NCBI GenBank assembly: GCA_037389465.1
Contig: JAZARR010000229.1
Coordinates: 1,463,501-1,527,500 of the forward strand
DNA length: 64,000 nucleotides
Source: Baylisascaris procyonis
Lineage: Eukaryota; Nematoda; Chromadorea; Rhabditida; Ascarididae
Direction of reading: 5' to 3'
The notes under the pieces were generated by a model. The model was given only the letters and a program-made list of their open reading frames with translations, had not been told where the DNA came from and did no database searches. Shown here one piece after another: positions 44,973 to 58,262 of the stretch (position 1 is the first letter of the stretch; every line of letters starts with the position of its first letter). Made by a program: the position numbers and the translations under genes.

Positions 44973-45763
44973 TTAATTTCCAAGCATAGTCACGAAAAAA
45001 GAAGAACAAACAACAAAATTATAAATCAAATTTCATAAATGCCGTTAGCAATAAAACAGTCCGCTTAAACAACGCTCAGAACGTTTGTAGTTTCCTTAAG
45101 GAATTATATCAGCAAAGCAACCGTACACTTAAGATATTATATTTTGCCGCCTAAAATATGGAGTAAAAGCATCAAGATTAAATCAGTTTTGCATGTAAAA
45201 TATACATTATCTATAGAAATGTATTTGAAAGCACTCAAAATAAGAAGATAAATAAGAAATGCTATGAATTTCGTACGCAGTTCCCTCGACTTGGGTACGG
45301 AGGTAACAAATAATAACACTACGCATGTCGGCATTGCATACCACCTGGTAAGCCCTTACAGAGACCTAACCAACCCTCACAATTGAAGAGCATTTTATCT
45401 TTACAGTCTAACATTTACATCAAGTTGGTTAACTCCCTTTTCATCTGCAAAGTATACCATCATAAATGTATTGTTAGGGTGCAAGAAAAATTTATTCGCC
45501 GTTCATATTATTGAAATTCTCCTGTTTTATATAAAATATATTCGTTAAACTCAGGATTATTTCGTTTGGAAATGAGAGACGGCGTCTTGAGCAGTTAGCG
45601 ACGTATATAAGGGATAATTCCGCATTCGGAATCATCACTGCACATTCATCCGTCTGTAATGACGAGTTTTGGAGCTTATCCTTCAGGAAGCAAGGGATCG
45701 GATTAGGACAATTACATACCATTATATAAGAAAACCGCAACAGTGAGACCCATTCATTTGAGG
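44973..45763. other. Spacer and promoter-like region, unit C
   Basis: Same content as 23095-23885, including two TATATAAG-like motifs. No gene is supported. Confidence 0.45.
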
Positions 45764-46412
45764 ATGACACGTGGGTTGTTCATCGTAAGCATTTTACTGT
45801 CCAAACTCCTTTTCACAGATGCATTTCTCGCCGATCCTATCCGGGGAGATAACTGCGGATGTTGCCAATGGTTCTGTCCCACTGCTCCTATTACACCTGT
45901 AGTAGTGCCTGCCCCCATCGCACCATGGCTGCTGTGATGACGACAGCACCACAACAGATTCAGAAACAACTAGAATACTCGAGGCGATATTTCGCTCTTC
46001 CCTATCACCGCTTAAGCTTCCTAAACTTCCGGCCATATTGTACCCATCAAAACCTGTACCAACGTGCTGCTCTGATGTTCCACCGCCTGCTCAAGCGGCT
46101 CCAGTATCGTTGACAAGTTATGTTGTCCCAATATTTTCTCAAACATCACGTCCTCTATCACAACCATCCAACATGTATGTCATACCTGCTGCTCCTCTTC
46201 CTCAACCGAGTGGATGTGCTGCTCCATCACATCTGCCGCCTCGTTATGCTGCACCATCATTCCCACCAAGTATTTACAGTACATGGCGATACTCTTCAGG
46301 GTATTCAGGAATGCCACCTGCTCCCAATTACAATATTGTTCATCCTAGTTGGTCCCCTCTCCGTTCAGAAGACAAGTGTTCACAGCGAGGTCGATGGAAT
46401 TCAAAAACGTGA
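45764..46412 (+). pseudogene. Secreted Pro/Tyr-rich protein relic, unit C copy
   Basis: Same signal peptide, CGCC motif and frame break as unit B. The final codons switch to the unit A type (SEDKCSQRGRWNSK against SEDKLTERSRWNSK in B), and the flanking sequence then follows A. This places a recombination or conversion boundary at about 46373. Confidence 0.5.
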
Positions 46413-46785
46413 TCGAAATGAAGTGACGCCCATCTTAGGACATCCTCGCAGATGTAAGCTTCGTTTAGACGCCTTCTAGAGAGGATTGTAAACGATGAAC
46501 AGAACTAAGTAATCTTCAAAAGTGGGCATAGAATTCAACAATAAAATAATAAAACTGACGAAACGATGCAAGAATTCGTTCATTTATTTGTGCAAGAAGC
46601 AGTGAACAAATACCATTGCATGCGATCTTGTCACTATGATAGCGAGTAAAAGTTCATCGCTCGCTCTCCTTATTTGTTGAAGTGACCATTTGAAACGTTC
46701 ATTCGTCTTCAGCATTATTTCATTATGCCGTTCAAATTCACCTTATGGGTGGAGAAGAAAATTCCTAACGTCACTTTTTTACGCG

Positions 46786-47346
46786 ATACGCGCGAATAGG
46801 TGAATTTGAATGTTAAATAAAGCTGAGCTCCAGAGTTATTGTAGAAGTGAGTGGGTGATGGTGAAATCAAGGCAAATGGAGTTAGGGATATTGACTGATC
46901 GTGAAAGTGGATATGCACGTTGACTTGGGATAAAACGTCGTAAAAGCTTTTATGCATGTCGGATGAGTGCAAATGAACAAACGGAGTTGAGCTTGTTGAC
47001 GGGTCACTCAGATATGTTTTTGCACAAAAAGCGACTGCACGTGCGAATGGCACAAAGAGGGCATGTTAGCGCTTTGTCTTCAACAAGCGCGTAAAGACGC
47101 GAAGTTAGCATAAACACATCTTAAAAATTATTATGCTCGTCTAATTAGGGCAAATGGACATCATAAAAGTTGCTATGTACATCGAATTAGTGCACAAACA
47201 ACTTCTGGGGTCAGCCAGAAAGAAAGGACGGGCCATAAGTATCAGAAGGTATCAACGAAAAGGCTATATAAATGATCCCCAAAGTTTCGGCAACTAGCAT
47301 GTAGTGCGTTTCGCCGATTGAGACTGCGCCTTCAATGGATTTTTTG
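46786..47346 (+). repeat. Dispersed unit repeat R1, copy in C
   Basis: Colinear with 5262-5826 and in the same relative position in the unit, with small indels. Its inverted relative flanks the Penelope-like element at 57975-60140. Confidence 0.55.
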
Positions 47347-48483
47347 TTTCTATCTCCCTGTCATGTTGTAATCGTATGCTTGCCCAGTGTTGTGATAAGC
47401 GCGTGTAATAAACATACATGTTTTTTAAGTCGGATTATAATATGGTGTGCTTTTCTGATAATTGTTTCTCCGTAGCGTTTTGATTGTTTTAACACGTAAA
47501 TGAAGGTTTGTAAACGTAAATGTTTTAACACACAAGTGTGAGGTATGGTTCGCACAGCAGTGGTAAGGTTCACAAGTCGATTGCACTAGCCGAATCTGAT
47601 ATTGGTATTATAAGACGAACCACCTCAACATGAAGTATATATTCTTGGGTAACTCACGGAACCAAAAGGTGATCATTGGCGATAGAGACAGCGTCAATAA
47701 AAGGAGTAGCGCAACAACTAGGCTATTCGCAAACGGGAGTTCAGTGGTCAGGAGCGTCGACTGTAGCAGTGATCGCGGTTGGATCAACGCCAGTAGGCAG
47801 AAAAGACAAAGCTACGGTGGATCAGGAGAACGCCACACGTCAACTCGGAGCTGACTGAAGCAGACAGCAGAAAGCGAGCCGCAGTTCAGTCGAGAATGAA
47901 CAACACAGGAGGAGAGGCTGAATTTTTTTTATAGTGATTTTCTCGCTTTTGTTTATTTATATTGTTTGTTCACGAATCTTTGGGGACAAACTATATCTCA
48001 TCTTTTTCTCGTTGACTACCTTCATACATAATAATCATAATACACCCTACCGAACAACGGGAGACGGTGAAAAGGTGGGTGGTCAACACACCTTTCATTG
48101 CTGCATGTTAAGGAGGTCGACGCAGCGACTAATCGTTGTTGATTAACAAATATTACAACTATGCAGTAACATTAAGGATCTTTATTTCAACAACCTATTA
48201 ATTATGAAATCGAAGAGATATAATGAGTACTACTGCATAAAACCATAGTTGAGATGAGTGCCTATTTGCAAACGGTAATCTAATTACCAATGGTGCCTCT
48301 CACTACAATAGCAAATTATTCTAGAGATCTAAGCGGGTCGCTTAAAGCGATTCAGAACGACACAACTTATATCTGCGATGCCGTATATGATTGTTTATTA
48401 CCTTCGATTGTGCGATCATTCGAATCGTCATATTATTTGTTACACTCTAGCATATTCATTGGTTTTCTATATTTAAGGAACCT
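47347..48483. other. Spacer, unit C
   Basis: Counterpart of 5827-6962. No gene is supported. Confidence 0.45.
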
Positions 48484-49798
48484 TCAATTCATGGATCGAT
48501 ATCCTGTAATATTCAAGCGATTATGGGACCGCTGCATTATCAATTCGCCAGTCGATATATCTGACGGATCATTGATATCAAATGGTGAAAAATTACATAG
48601 GTGCATTAATTCTGAGAGCCTAAAAAGTGGTAGATAATGAAGGTGGAAGATAGCGTCATGATCGTATCGGCACGAACCGCCTTATTTTACATATTCCTTC
48701 AAGGCTTCATCCTCAACGTTTCTCATAATTATCTTTCTTTTACTGTATTCGTTTAAAACTGAGCCAAATAAATTCAAACTGTTTGTGTTTTGAACATTCC
48801 ATAATGCCGTGAATTAATTCCAGGTTGTTCTCGGAACTGATACTTTCTTATTGAATGGAAATTAATGACAGAATTTCTCGAAACTTGTCTTACTCATTCA
48901 CGATGTTTTTTTGATGAAATTCACCCCCTAAACACTCGTAATGGGGATCAACAATGATATATGTTATAATTGCATTGAAGACAAGAAACTACATAAATTT
49001 ATAAAACTTGCAATTAATTTTGTTTTGCAATTAGAGCAATTCTATGTATCACAACCAATATAGACATTTCAGTTGCAATTCGTTTACATATGTCAATTAG
49101 CCATTCAATGATGTAAGACTAAGCTTTAAACATAATTACCCAGTTTTTACTTCAGTGCCGATCGGTTCAGTCTTAAAATTCATTGCAACCCTCTCGTCTA
49201 ACAAGCCAAATTCTTTATATACTTCTGTAATATTGCAAAAAGTAAGAAAAAAATAAAGACAAATTAGTGCGGTAGAGTTCCACATTACTATTATAGGAAA
49301 TACTAGAATATACCAGAATATTATATGACGAGCATCATTGCTGCAGTTGAAGAAGAAAAAAAACTGCAATATAGCAAGAGAGAGTCTATTATGAAAATCA
49401 TTAGAGTGGCCATCCAAGAGTTGATTTAAATCGATACATAAATAAAAAAGTGGTTGCAAAGCAGTTACGACTGCATAGTGAGTATAAGTTTTACAGGTGA
49501 AGTTAAACAATTTTAGCAGTAAAATGTTGACAACGAATACCTGGAGGCTATCATTCCCATAAAGTCCGGAAGTTTTTCCGCAAATCTGGAAGATTATTCA
49601 GCTATAAGAAGGAGATAGGGCACATAGCGTGTCGGTTTACATTATTCCACAATCATACTGTCATTATATCAGTAACACATTATAGCATCCTAGTAATTTT
49701 CCCATACAATAAAACCTTTTTGAGGACGACAAGAATGCATTCAAAGTTTCACCAAATGCAATGTTAAACTTATCCATAGAGGGTTGTCTCTCAAATAG
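48484..49798 (-). CDS. Uncharacterised split gene, unit C copy
   Basis: Candidate exons are 49716-49798 (ATG at 49777), 49541-49585, 49140-49224 and 48484-48611, equal in length to those of A and B and all open. On splice features this copy matches B (CTTTAG acceptor, GTAATT donor). The family is not recognised. The FkbM-like stop lies 82 nt upstream, as in B. Confidence 0.35.
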
Positions 49799-49880
49799 CT
49801 AAAGAAAAGATGCCTGCTGACTAGTCCAATAGGCATGTACAAGTTCGAAGATATTGTAAGGTCGCAAAGGTCAGTCACAA

Positions 49881-52800
49881 TTAGACATCGATATTGGTGA
49901 AATAACGTTGCAGACAGAATGAATCGGCGATGTTGATAAGGGAAATGCGACTCAGCTTTTGAAAGGGTACATATTTTGCGTTCAGCATTAGATATCTAAA
50001 TATCATAAGTTTGTTATGGCATTCGAACGGATTTTAGTGATTTAAAAAAACAAGAATATAGTTTTATTCGTAGGATTGACCACATCGAAATGAATGAGAG
50101 GATGACATCAAAGTGCAACTAGATATTTACTGATTTCAAAATATGCTTCTGAATACACCTGATCTTCAGGGGAAAATCAAAATTCCGTCCCTGTAAGGCG
50201 AACGTTTATGCCGCTAACGTAGCATTCTACACAAAATTGTGACTTTTTCGATTTAAAAAAATGACTTATTTCATGAATCCAAATTGCTCCCACGTAATTA
50301 CTTAATTCAGCGAGTAAATACTGAGTTCACCTTTATTTTTCAAGAATTTAACGTGAATAAGATGACAATTTTCACACCACTTATCGGTTGAATTAATATA
50401 CCCATTGGCTATTGAATAGGTTTATAAATAACAGGAACAAGTGAGTGCTTCCAAAGACAACAATGTCTTAGGAATTTTTTTCTTCCCGCAATTTTTTTAA
50501 AATTGTGCGTCAGTTTTAAAAATTAAAATTCCACCTTCGAATGCACAATATACAGATTATAGACAGGTATTTATATCAAACTATGACCTATAAGACTATA
50601 AAAGAAGAGATAACCTTTCATCATGGATTGTGTTGATGACGAAACGTCTGAAAGTCTCTTTCTGCTCGGCGTTTGGCCAATGAATTTCCATATTCCATTG
50701 ACACACAGTTATATTGTTATCATCAAGCAAATTCCCCCGCTCGAGAAGGGGCAAAATATCAAACTAAACTATATTTACTAAGTAGCCAACATATGTTCCC
50801 ACAAATCCCACGATTACGAAAGGCGAAATGTGCAATACTGCCATCATCCGTTCATTTCTTGTCTATCGGAACAGCGAACAATCACTGACTGCATCTTCCT
50901 TAAAGTGCTTTCCTGCTTTGTGGCTTTTATTTTACTCTAATAAGCTCATCTCACGCTTAGTTTATTTCATAGCGTGAACGGTCCACCAACCAACGAATGA
51001 GAGGGATAGAGGAAATGGAATGGAGTATGTGAGAAATTCAACAATTAATTCTGATCGCTTTCGGTGCGCCATATTGCTCGAAGCCGAACGCTCATTACAT
51101 CGACTGAAATTATTCAGTACGCGGAAGGAATGAAACAATAGCGAAGCGGGATTTACTCCTATTCCTTTTGCACATTCGAAGAAGCAGATCATTTCCAAAA
51201 GATAGCTCTCACTTCAATCGGCGCTGAAATCTATTTTTGTTTCCAGCAGAGCTGATCCTCTCCACGGCAACAGTGCCACAGCAGCCAAGAAATAAGCTAT
51301 TCAAAAAACAGGTTATATAATATTCAGGAATAGCGAGCCCATGTTTCCTTTGTATAATCTATCAGTATGCTCTCTGTGTATAGCCGGTATCACTTTATAT
51401 TTTTTGACAACATATTTTTGTATTTCCATAAATTAGCTTGAACACAACTCACATCGTACACAGGCATTACCTAAACGTTATCAAAAGCATACCTTCCTCG
51501 CAGCTTGTCAATGATCATAATTGCTTCACGTCAATAAATAAACAAACGCTCACCTCTCTGCCTTCGATATCCATAATCAGAACATCGATAGGCGACTGTA
51601 TCCCTGCGTAATGCTTCAAAAATCGCACGATATCAATGTGTTGTACAAACTCATCTCTATACATACCACCATGTTCATCTGAATAATTTATATTTAAAAA
51701 AACAAGTGAAGTACCCCTTAGTAAATGAATGTTTGCTCGCAGTATTCTCTAATTTTAATAATTGAGATTAAATGAGGCGAACGCTAACGGAGAAAGGGAC
51801 GATGATGATAAATGAGGGATCACGAAATGTAGCATTTACAGAGTGCAACTAAAATATTGCGGTGGATATGTTCGCATTGCAGTTGTTAATAAATTTATAG
51901 CCTAGTTGATAGGCTGTAATGCCTCCAAATATTCTTAATAAAAAGTAAAGTAGCACGCAGTTATTTCTAAATAAAAGATAAAGCCAAATAAGCTTATGCA
52001 AGAAACTGACTGTGACCACTTAAAGTGGAGGGTCGAATTTCATTCGACCGCTTGGATTGTGCTGACGTTTCACCCATCTTTCGAAGTTATACAAAGCGGA
52101 AACCAAATTTGATCATCAATAGGGCCATCCTCTCCAATAAGCCGTGCTTCGGCTATAAAAATTGCTAATTTCTTATACCTGGCCATAAAAACCGGGCACT
52201 GAAGTCAACTCATATTGTACTTACATCCCAAAACAAATGCAGTGTCGTTGCGAGAAATGCTGCCAACTGCAAACGGAAAGAATCGACCGCCGAACGACTC
52301 GAAGAGCTCCTTGTTGATTGGCGCGACTGGATCTGCCCCGTAGAAAGTGCACATTTGCGGAAGCAAACTTTGAAGCTTCTTCTCTACGGAGATGTCGCGT
52401 CCGATACCTAGTGATACGATGTTACATAAATCACCTGCCTGAAATAGCTCATCCTATTCTTGAAGCTTTCAACTTGCTCGTTAATTACGAACCGTATCTT
52501 CTATGCAAATCTCCAGTACTTCTGGCATCTCTAACGGCTTACTGTTGGGTATGGCGCCGAAGAGCCAACCCAAAATATCCGATCGTGATGAAACATCGTA
52601 GTACTCGTTTTGCACTTCTTTGTATGTGTGACGTTGGGTATGGCACAAAAGAGCCAACCCAAGATATCCCGTTGTGATGAAACAGTGTAGTAATCGCTTT
52701 GCACTTTTTAAGTGGCGAATCATCACAGTTCCACATGCACTTGTTGAGTGGCCGTACATAATGCCGTTGTCTGTCTTTGTGCCTTTGACGGTATCTGAAG

Positions 52801-55800
52801 CCTATAAAAGGCGGCTCTCAGCCCGTCAAAAGCAGTCCTCTTCTGGTGTACGTCACGCTCTCCCATCAGTGTTCATCTCTACCGTCTCAGCCTTCTTTCT
52901 CCTTTGCTTCATCTTGGAAGCCAGTTGTATATTTTCCCTATAGAGTGCTTATACTAGCTCTGCCTACCACTCGACCTACCTATCGTCGTCGCAGCCGACA
53001 CAACAAACCGCAACCCAGATGCAACAAGTGGCGATCAGATTTCGGATTTGCGACAGATGGAAGGCCTACCTGACTCGCTGATTCTGCTGCTCCAACGTCA
53101 ACAGGAACAGCAGGCGCTGATGCAACAGATGATGGCCGCGATGCAGCAGCAAATGATGGCTCTCTCAGTCGGCACGACGCAAACGACAGCAACCTCAACG
53201 GTGGATCCGACTCTCGACAACGCGATTGCAACCTTCACATACTTTCCGGACGAAAACATTACGTTCGAAACGTGGTTCAAACGCTACGAGGACGATTTCA
53301 ACGTCGACGCTCAGAAGCTTGACGACGCAGGACATGTGCGCTTCCTGTTGCGGAAACTTGACGCAACAACCTACGAGAAATGCGCAAACTACATTCTCCC
53401 GAGGCAGCCACGCGACCTCAAATTCGACGAAACGATCAATATCCTCAAGGACATCTTCGGACCCAAGATATCGCTATTCAACCAGCGTTATCACTGTCTG
53501 AAGCTTGCCAGAAACCCGCGAGACGACATCACGACATATGGCAGCATCGTCAATCGGGAATGCGAGAATTTTCGTCTACGCGAACTCAACCCAGAGCAGT
53601 TCAAGTGCCTCATGTTCGTATGCGGACTCCAATCGCCAGCAGATGCCGAGTATCGACTCCACTTGCTCAACAGGATCGATATGAACGCCAACGCAACGCT
53701 CAAGGTTCTGATCGCAGAATACAGACGGCTCGACAATCTCAAGCACGACAACAGAATGGTCGAAGATTCGAGCGCGATCCAGACGGTCAACGTTGCGACA
53801 GTCCCGAGCAAGCCAAAACGCTTCAAACGGAAGGCGCCAAAGAAGCGAGCCAACATCAGACGCAATGCGACAAGGCAGCGGCACCAAAAACACCGTTGTC
53901 AAAGGAGCGATCCAAGCATTCGACGGGAAACGACAGAGCAGCTGCACCAAGAACACCGTGCTGGCAATGCGGCGGCATGCACTTCGTCAAGGAATGCCGA
54001 TTCTCCTACCACAAGTGCGCTCAGTGCGGAAACACAGGACACAAGGAAGGCTACTGTGCGTGGAATCGGAGACAGTACAAGCAGAGGATCAACGAACGAC
54101 GCCGGAGCTATCAATCAGACAGTATTAAAAGCGCCAAGACGACGACGAACGCGCAAAAACGGCGGAAGTTCGTCACCGCGCTCAACGACGGACACTCAGT
54201 TCGATTCCAAGTGGATACAGGGTCGGACATCACCGTCATGTCAAAGGCGTCATGGAAGCGAATCGGGTCCCCTCGTCCACAGCCAGCCACGGAGGAAGCC
54301 CTCGATGCATCGAACAATCCAATCCGTTTCTCTGAACAGACGACCAGAACGCTCGAGATAAACGGACGAACGGCAGCAGGACTCATCCTCGTTGGCTATG
54401 GCAACAACGCGTGCAACTTATTGGACCTCGACTTCATCGACGAGTTGGACCTATGGAACTTGGCCACGCTATGCGACAACGTCCGACGGATCATTCTCAG
54501 CGAGCAGTCCGTCAAGAAAAGCCTAGATCCAACCACAGTTTTCAACCCGCGGGAACGCTACCCGGAGGTTTGCGACAAGGCGCTAGGACGATGTACGAAG
54601 GCCAAGGCAACCCTCTGTCCGCGCAACGACGCCAAACCAGTTTTTCGACCCAAACGACCAGTGCCCTACGCAGCTCTCGAAGCAGTGGGACAGGAACTCA
54701 GCCGGCTCGAGAACCAAGGCGTCATCTCGAAGGTAGACTACTTGCGATGGGCAGCTCCAATCGTCGTTGTGAAGAAGGCATCCGGCAACCTTCGTATTTG
54801 CGCGGACTTCTCTACTGGACTTAACGACGCCCTGGAGCTTCATAAGTACCCATTGCCACTGCCAGAGGACATATTCGCGACGCTCAATGGTGGACGCTAC
54901 TTCTCGCGAATCGACTTCGCCGATGCTTATTTACAAGTGGAGGTGGACGACGCATCAAAGGAGTCGCTTACAATCAACGCGCACAGAGGACTCTATCGCT
55001 ACAATCGTCTCCCCTTCGGCGTGAAGTCAGCACCAGGCATTTTCCAGCAAATCATGGGCACGATGATCGCTGGAATCAAAGGAGCAGTGGCATACCTCGA
55101 CGACGTCATCATCGTCGGCCGAACACAGGAAGAACACAACGCCAATCTCGATGCCGTATTCGAACGCATCAAGGAATATGGATTCCACATCAATCCCGAG
55201 AAGTGCAGCTTCTTCCTTCCCTCCGTCAGATATCTCGGCTTCATCATTGACGCGAATGGTCGACGACCGAACCCCCAGAAAATCGAAACTATTCGATAGA
55301 TGCCAGCTCCAACGGATGTCACAACACTCCGATCGTTCCACGGACTCATCAACTACTATGGAGCATTCGTCAAGGAAATGAGGGACCTCAGACCTCCCTT
55401 GGACAATCTACTCAAAAAAAATGCTACTTGGGAATGGTCAAAGGACTGTCAAAACGCCTCTGAAAAAGCCAAAGCGATCCTGAGCTCAGACCTTCTACTC
55501 ATTCACTACGACCCAACTCGCCCAATCGTGGTAGCCGCCGACGCTTCCAACAACGGGCTCGGAGCAGTCATTAGTCACCGCTTCGACAATGGCTCGGAGA
55601 AGGCAATTGCTCACGGATCCCGCTCCTTCACAGCAGCAGAACGAAACTACAGTCAAATCGAGAAGGAGGCTCTCGGATTGATTTTCGCCATCAAGAAGTT
55701 TCATCGGATGATCCATGGACGACACTTTACGCTCCTTACGGATCACAAGTCACTTCTCGCGATATTCGGATCCAAATGTGGTATTCCCAGCCACACGGCA

Positions 55801-58207
55801 AATCGACTGCAGCGCTGGGCCACAACTCTTCTTGGATACGACTTCGAGCTTCAGTATCGATCGACGACTACGTTCGGACAGGCCGACGCTTTATCACGTC
55901 TTATTGCAGATCACGTTCCCAACGACGAGGACGTGGTGATCGCCGCTATCACAATGGAAGCCGACGCACATCGGACACTTTCCGACGCAGCCAACGCACT
56001 TCCAGTACCGGCGCAGGATATCGCGGACGCAACTCGACGAAACGACCTGCTTCAAACGGCTATTCACTATACGCACAACAAATGGCCGCAGTCAATCCAG
56101 GACCGACGTCTCCGACAGCTCTTCAATCGACGCGATACTCTCAGTACCATAGACGGATGTCTCCTCAGTGCAGATCGCGCCATCATTCCCGACGCCCTTC
56201 AATCGAAAGTCCTTCGTCAACTTCACAAAGGACACCCAGGAATCACGCGAATGAAGGCGCTCGCTCGAAGCTACGTATATTGGCCAGACATCGACAAGGA
56301 CATCGAGACGACTGTCAGACAGTGCCAACCGTGTGCAGATGTTTCGAAAGCTCCGGTCAAAGCTCCACTTGCATCATGGCCAACAACAGACAAGCCGTGG
56401 ACCCGCATCCATGTGGACTACGCAGGACCATTTGAAGGACACTACTTTCTAGTCGTTGTGGACTCGTATTCAAAGTGGCCAGAGGTCTTCATGGTGGACC
56501 GCGCAACGTCCTTCGCAACACTCAGGTTCTTGCGACAGCTCTTCGCGCAATTCGGAATGCCGGAAGTGACTGTCTCAGACAATGGTACTCAGTTCACTTC
56601 CGCGGACTTCGCCGACTTCTGCGCAAGAAACTGCATCAAGCACGTCTTCTCACCACCGTGTCACCCTCAGTCAAATGGACAAGCAGAACGTTTCGTGCAC
56701 ACTTTCAAACGAACACTTCGCGAACTCAGAAGGGAGAAGACAACTGTGGAAGCTCTACAAACATTTCTGCTTAGTTACCGGACAACCCCAAACGCGACGC
56801 TCGGAAATCGTTCACCAGCAGAAGTTCTCCTCGGACGTCAACTCCCCACCTCAATGGACTTGGTTAGGCCGACAACGCCCGCAGCAGTACGGAAAAACGA
56901 CAAGATGGAGGCAGACTTCAATCGACGACATGGAGCTCGCGACCGTTCCTTTACACGAGGTGATCTCGTGCTCATCAGAAACTATCCTTTTCAGAAGACG
57001 AGATGGACGAATGGAGTGGTGCTACGCAGACATGGCCGTGTCACCTACGACGTGCTGGTGGGATCAGGAGTTTGGACGCGTCACGTTAACTAACTTCGCC
57101 GACGGAGTACCAAGCAGGATGACTCGCCAACAGATGCAATACTCACCGCGCTACTGGACGACTTCGAGGCTCGTTCAATCCCGTCAGCCATCCAAGTCAC
57201 ACCAGTGGACTCGCCAATCGTACAGCAACAGGCACAGCCACAACAGAACGACGACGGTCAACAGCCAGCTCAGGCTCCAGTGGATCTCCGCCGCTCAACT
57301 CGCGATCGACACGCCCCACAACGTTTCAGCCCCGAAGGTCAACGCAGAACATACCATGGCCCGACGGATCGTGCACACAAGCGGACAGATCGCAGACACA
57401 GACGGACGGATCGACTTCAGCGGGGAGATGTTGGGTATGACGCCGAAGAGCCAACCCGAAATATCCGATCGTGATGAAACATGGTAGTACTCGTTTTGCA
57501 CTTCTTTGTATGTGTGACGTTGGGTATGGCACAAAAGAGCCAACCCAAGATATCCCGTTGTGATGAAACAGTGTAGTAATCGCTTTGCACTTTTTAAGTG
57601 GCGAATCATCACAGTTCCACATGCACTTGTTGAGTGGCCGTACATAATGCCGTTGTCTGTCTTTTGCCTTTGACGGTATCTGAGGCCTATAAAAGGCGGC
57701 TCTCAGCCCGTCAGAAGCAGTCCTCTTCTGGTGTACGTCACGCTCTCCCATCAGTGTTCATCTCTACCGTCTCAGCTTTCTTTCTCCTTTGCTTCATCTT
57801 GGAAGCCAGTTGTATATTTTCCAAATAAAGTGCTTATACTAGCTCTGCTTATCACTCGACCTACCTATCGTCGTCGCAGCCGACACAACAAATCGCAACC
57901 CAGATACAACACTTACAAAATTCTGAATGTCTATTGAATAAAACAAAAGGCGGAATACGCAGATTAAAAAACATCTATTGAAGGCGCAATCCCGATCTAC
58001 GACATTCATTGTACAATAGTTACCGAAACTTTGGGGCTCACCTTTTCGTTGATACTTTCTGATACTTACGGCCCGCCCCTTCTTTGTGGCTTACCCCAGA
58101 AGTTGTTTACGACTTCTACGATAGGTGTAATAGTTTTTGGTTATGACCATGTAATGCGTTGAGTACAGATGAAATAATCATTTATGCTGACGTTTCGGCT
58201 CTTTGAG

Positions 58208-58262
<55 letters not shown>

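Larger units (their letters stand above)
52543..57911 (+). mobile_element. Gypsy2: full-length Ty3/Gypsy element in unit C
   Basis: The 5' LTR 52543-53026 (484 bp) and 3' LTR 57429-57911 (483 bp) differ by several substitutions. The TSD CTTAC lies at 52538-52542 and 57912-57916; unit A has the empty site at 11023-11027. Gag and Pol are encoded in two frames; Pol has in-frame stops at 55297 and 57091. PBS-like TGGCGATCAGATT follows the 5' LTR, and TTCAGCGGGGAGA precedes the 3' LTR. Confidence 0.95.

Noticed and set aside
58160..58215. Hammerhead ribozyme at the 3' end of the Penelope-like element
   Set aside because: GAAAC next to GTC is present (minus strand), but the CTGANGA core is not found in the adjoining TA tract, so the motif is not supported.
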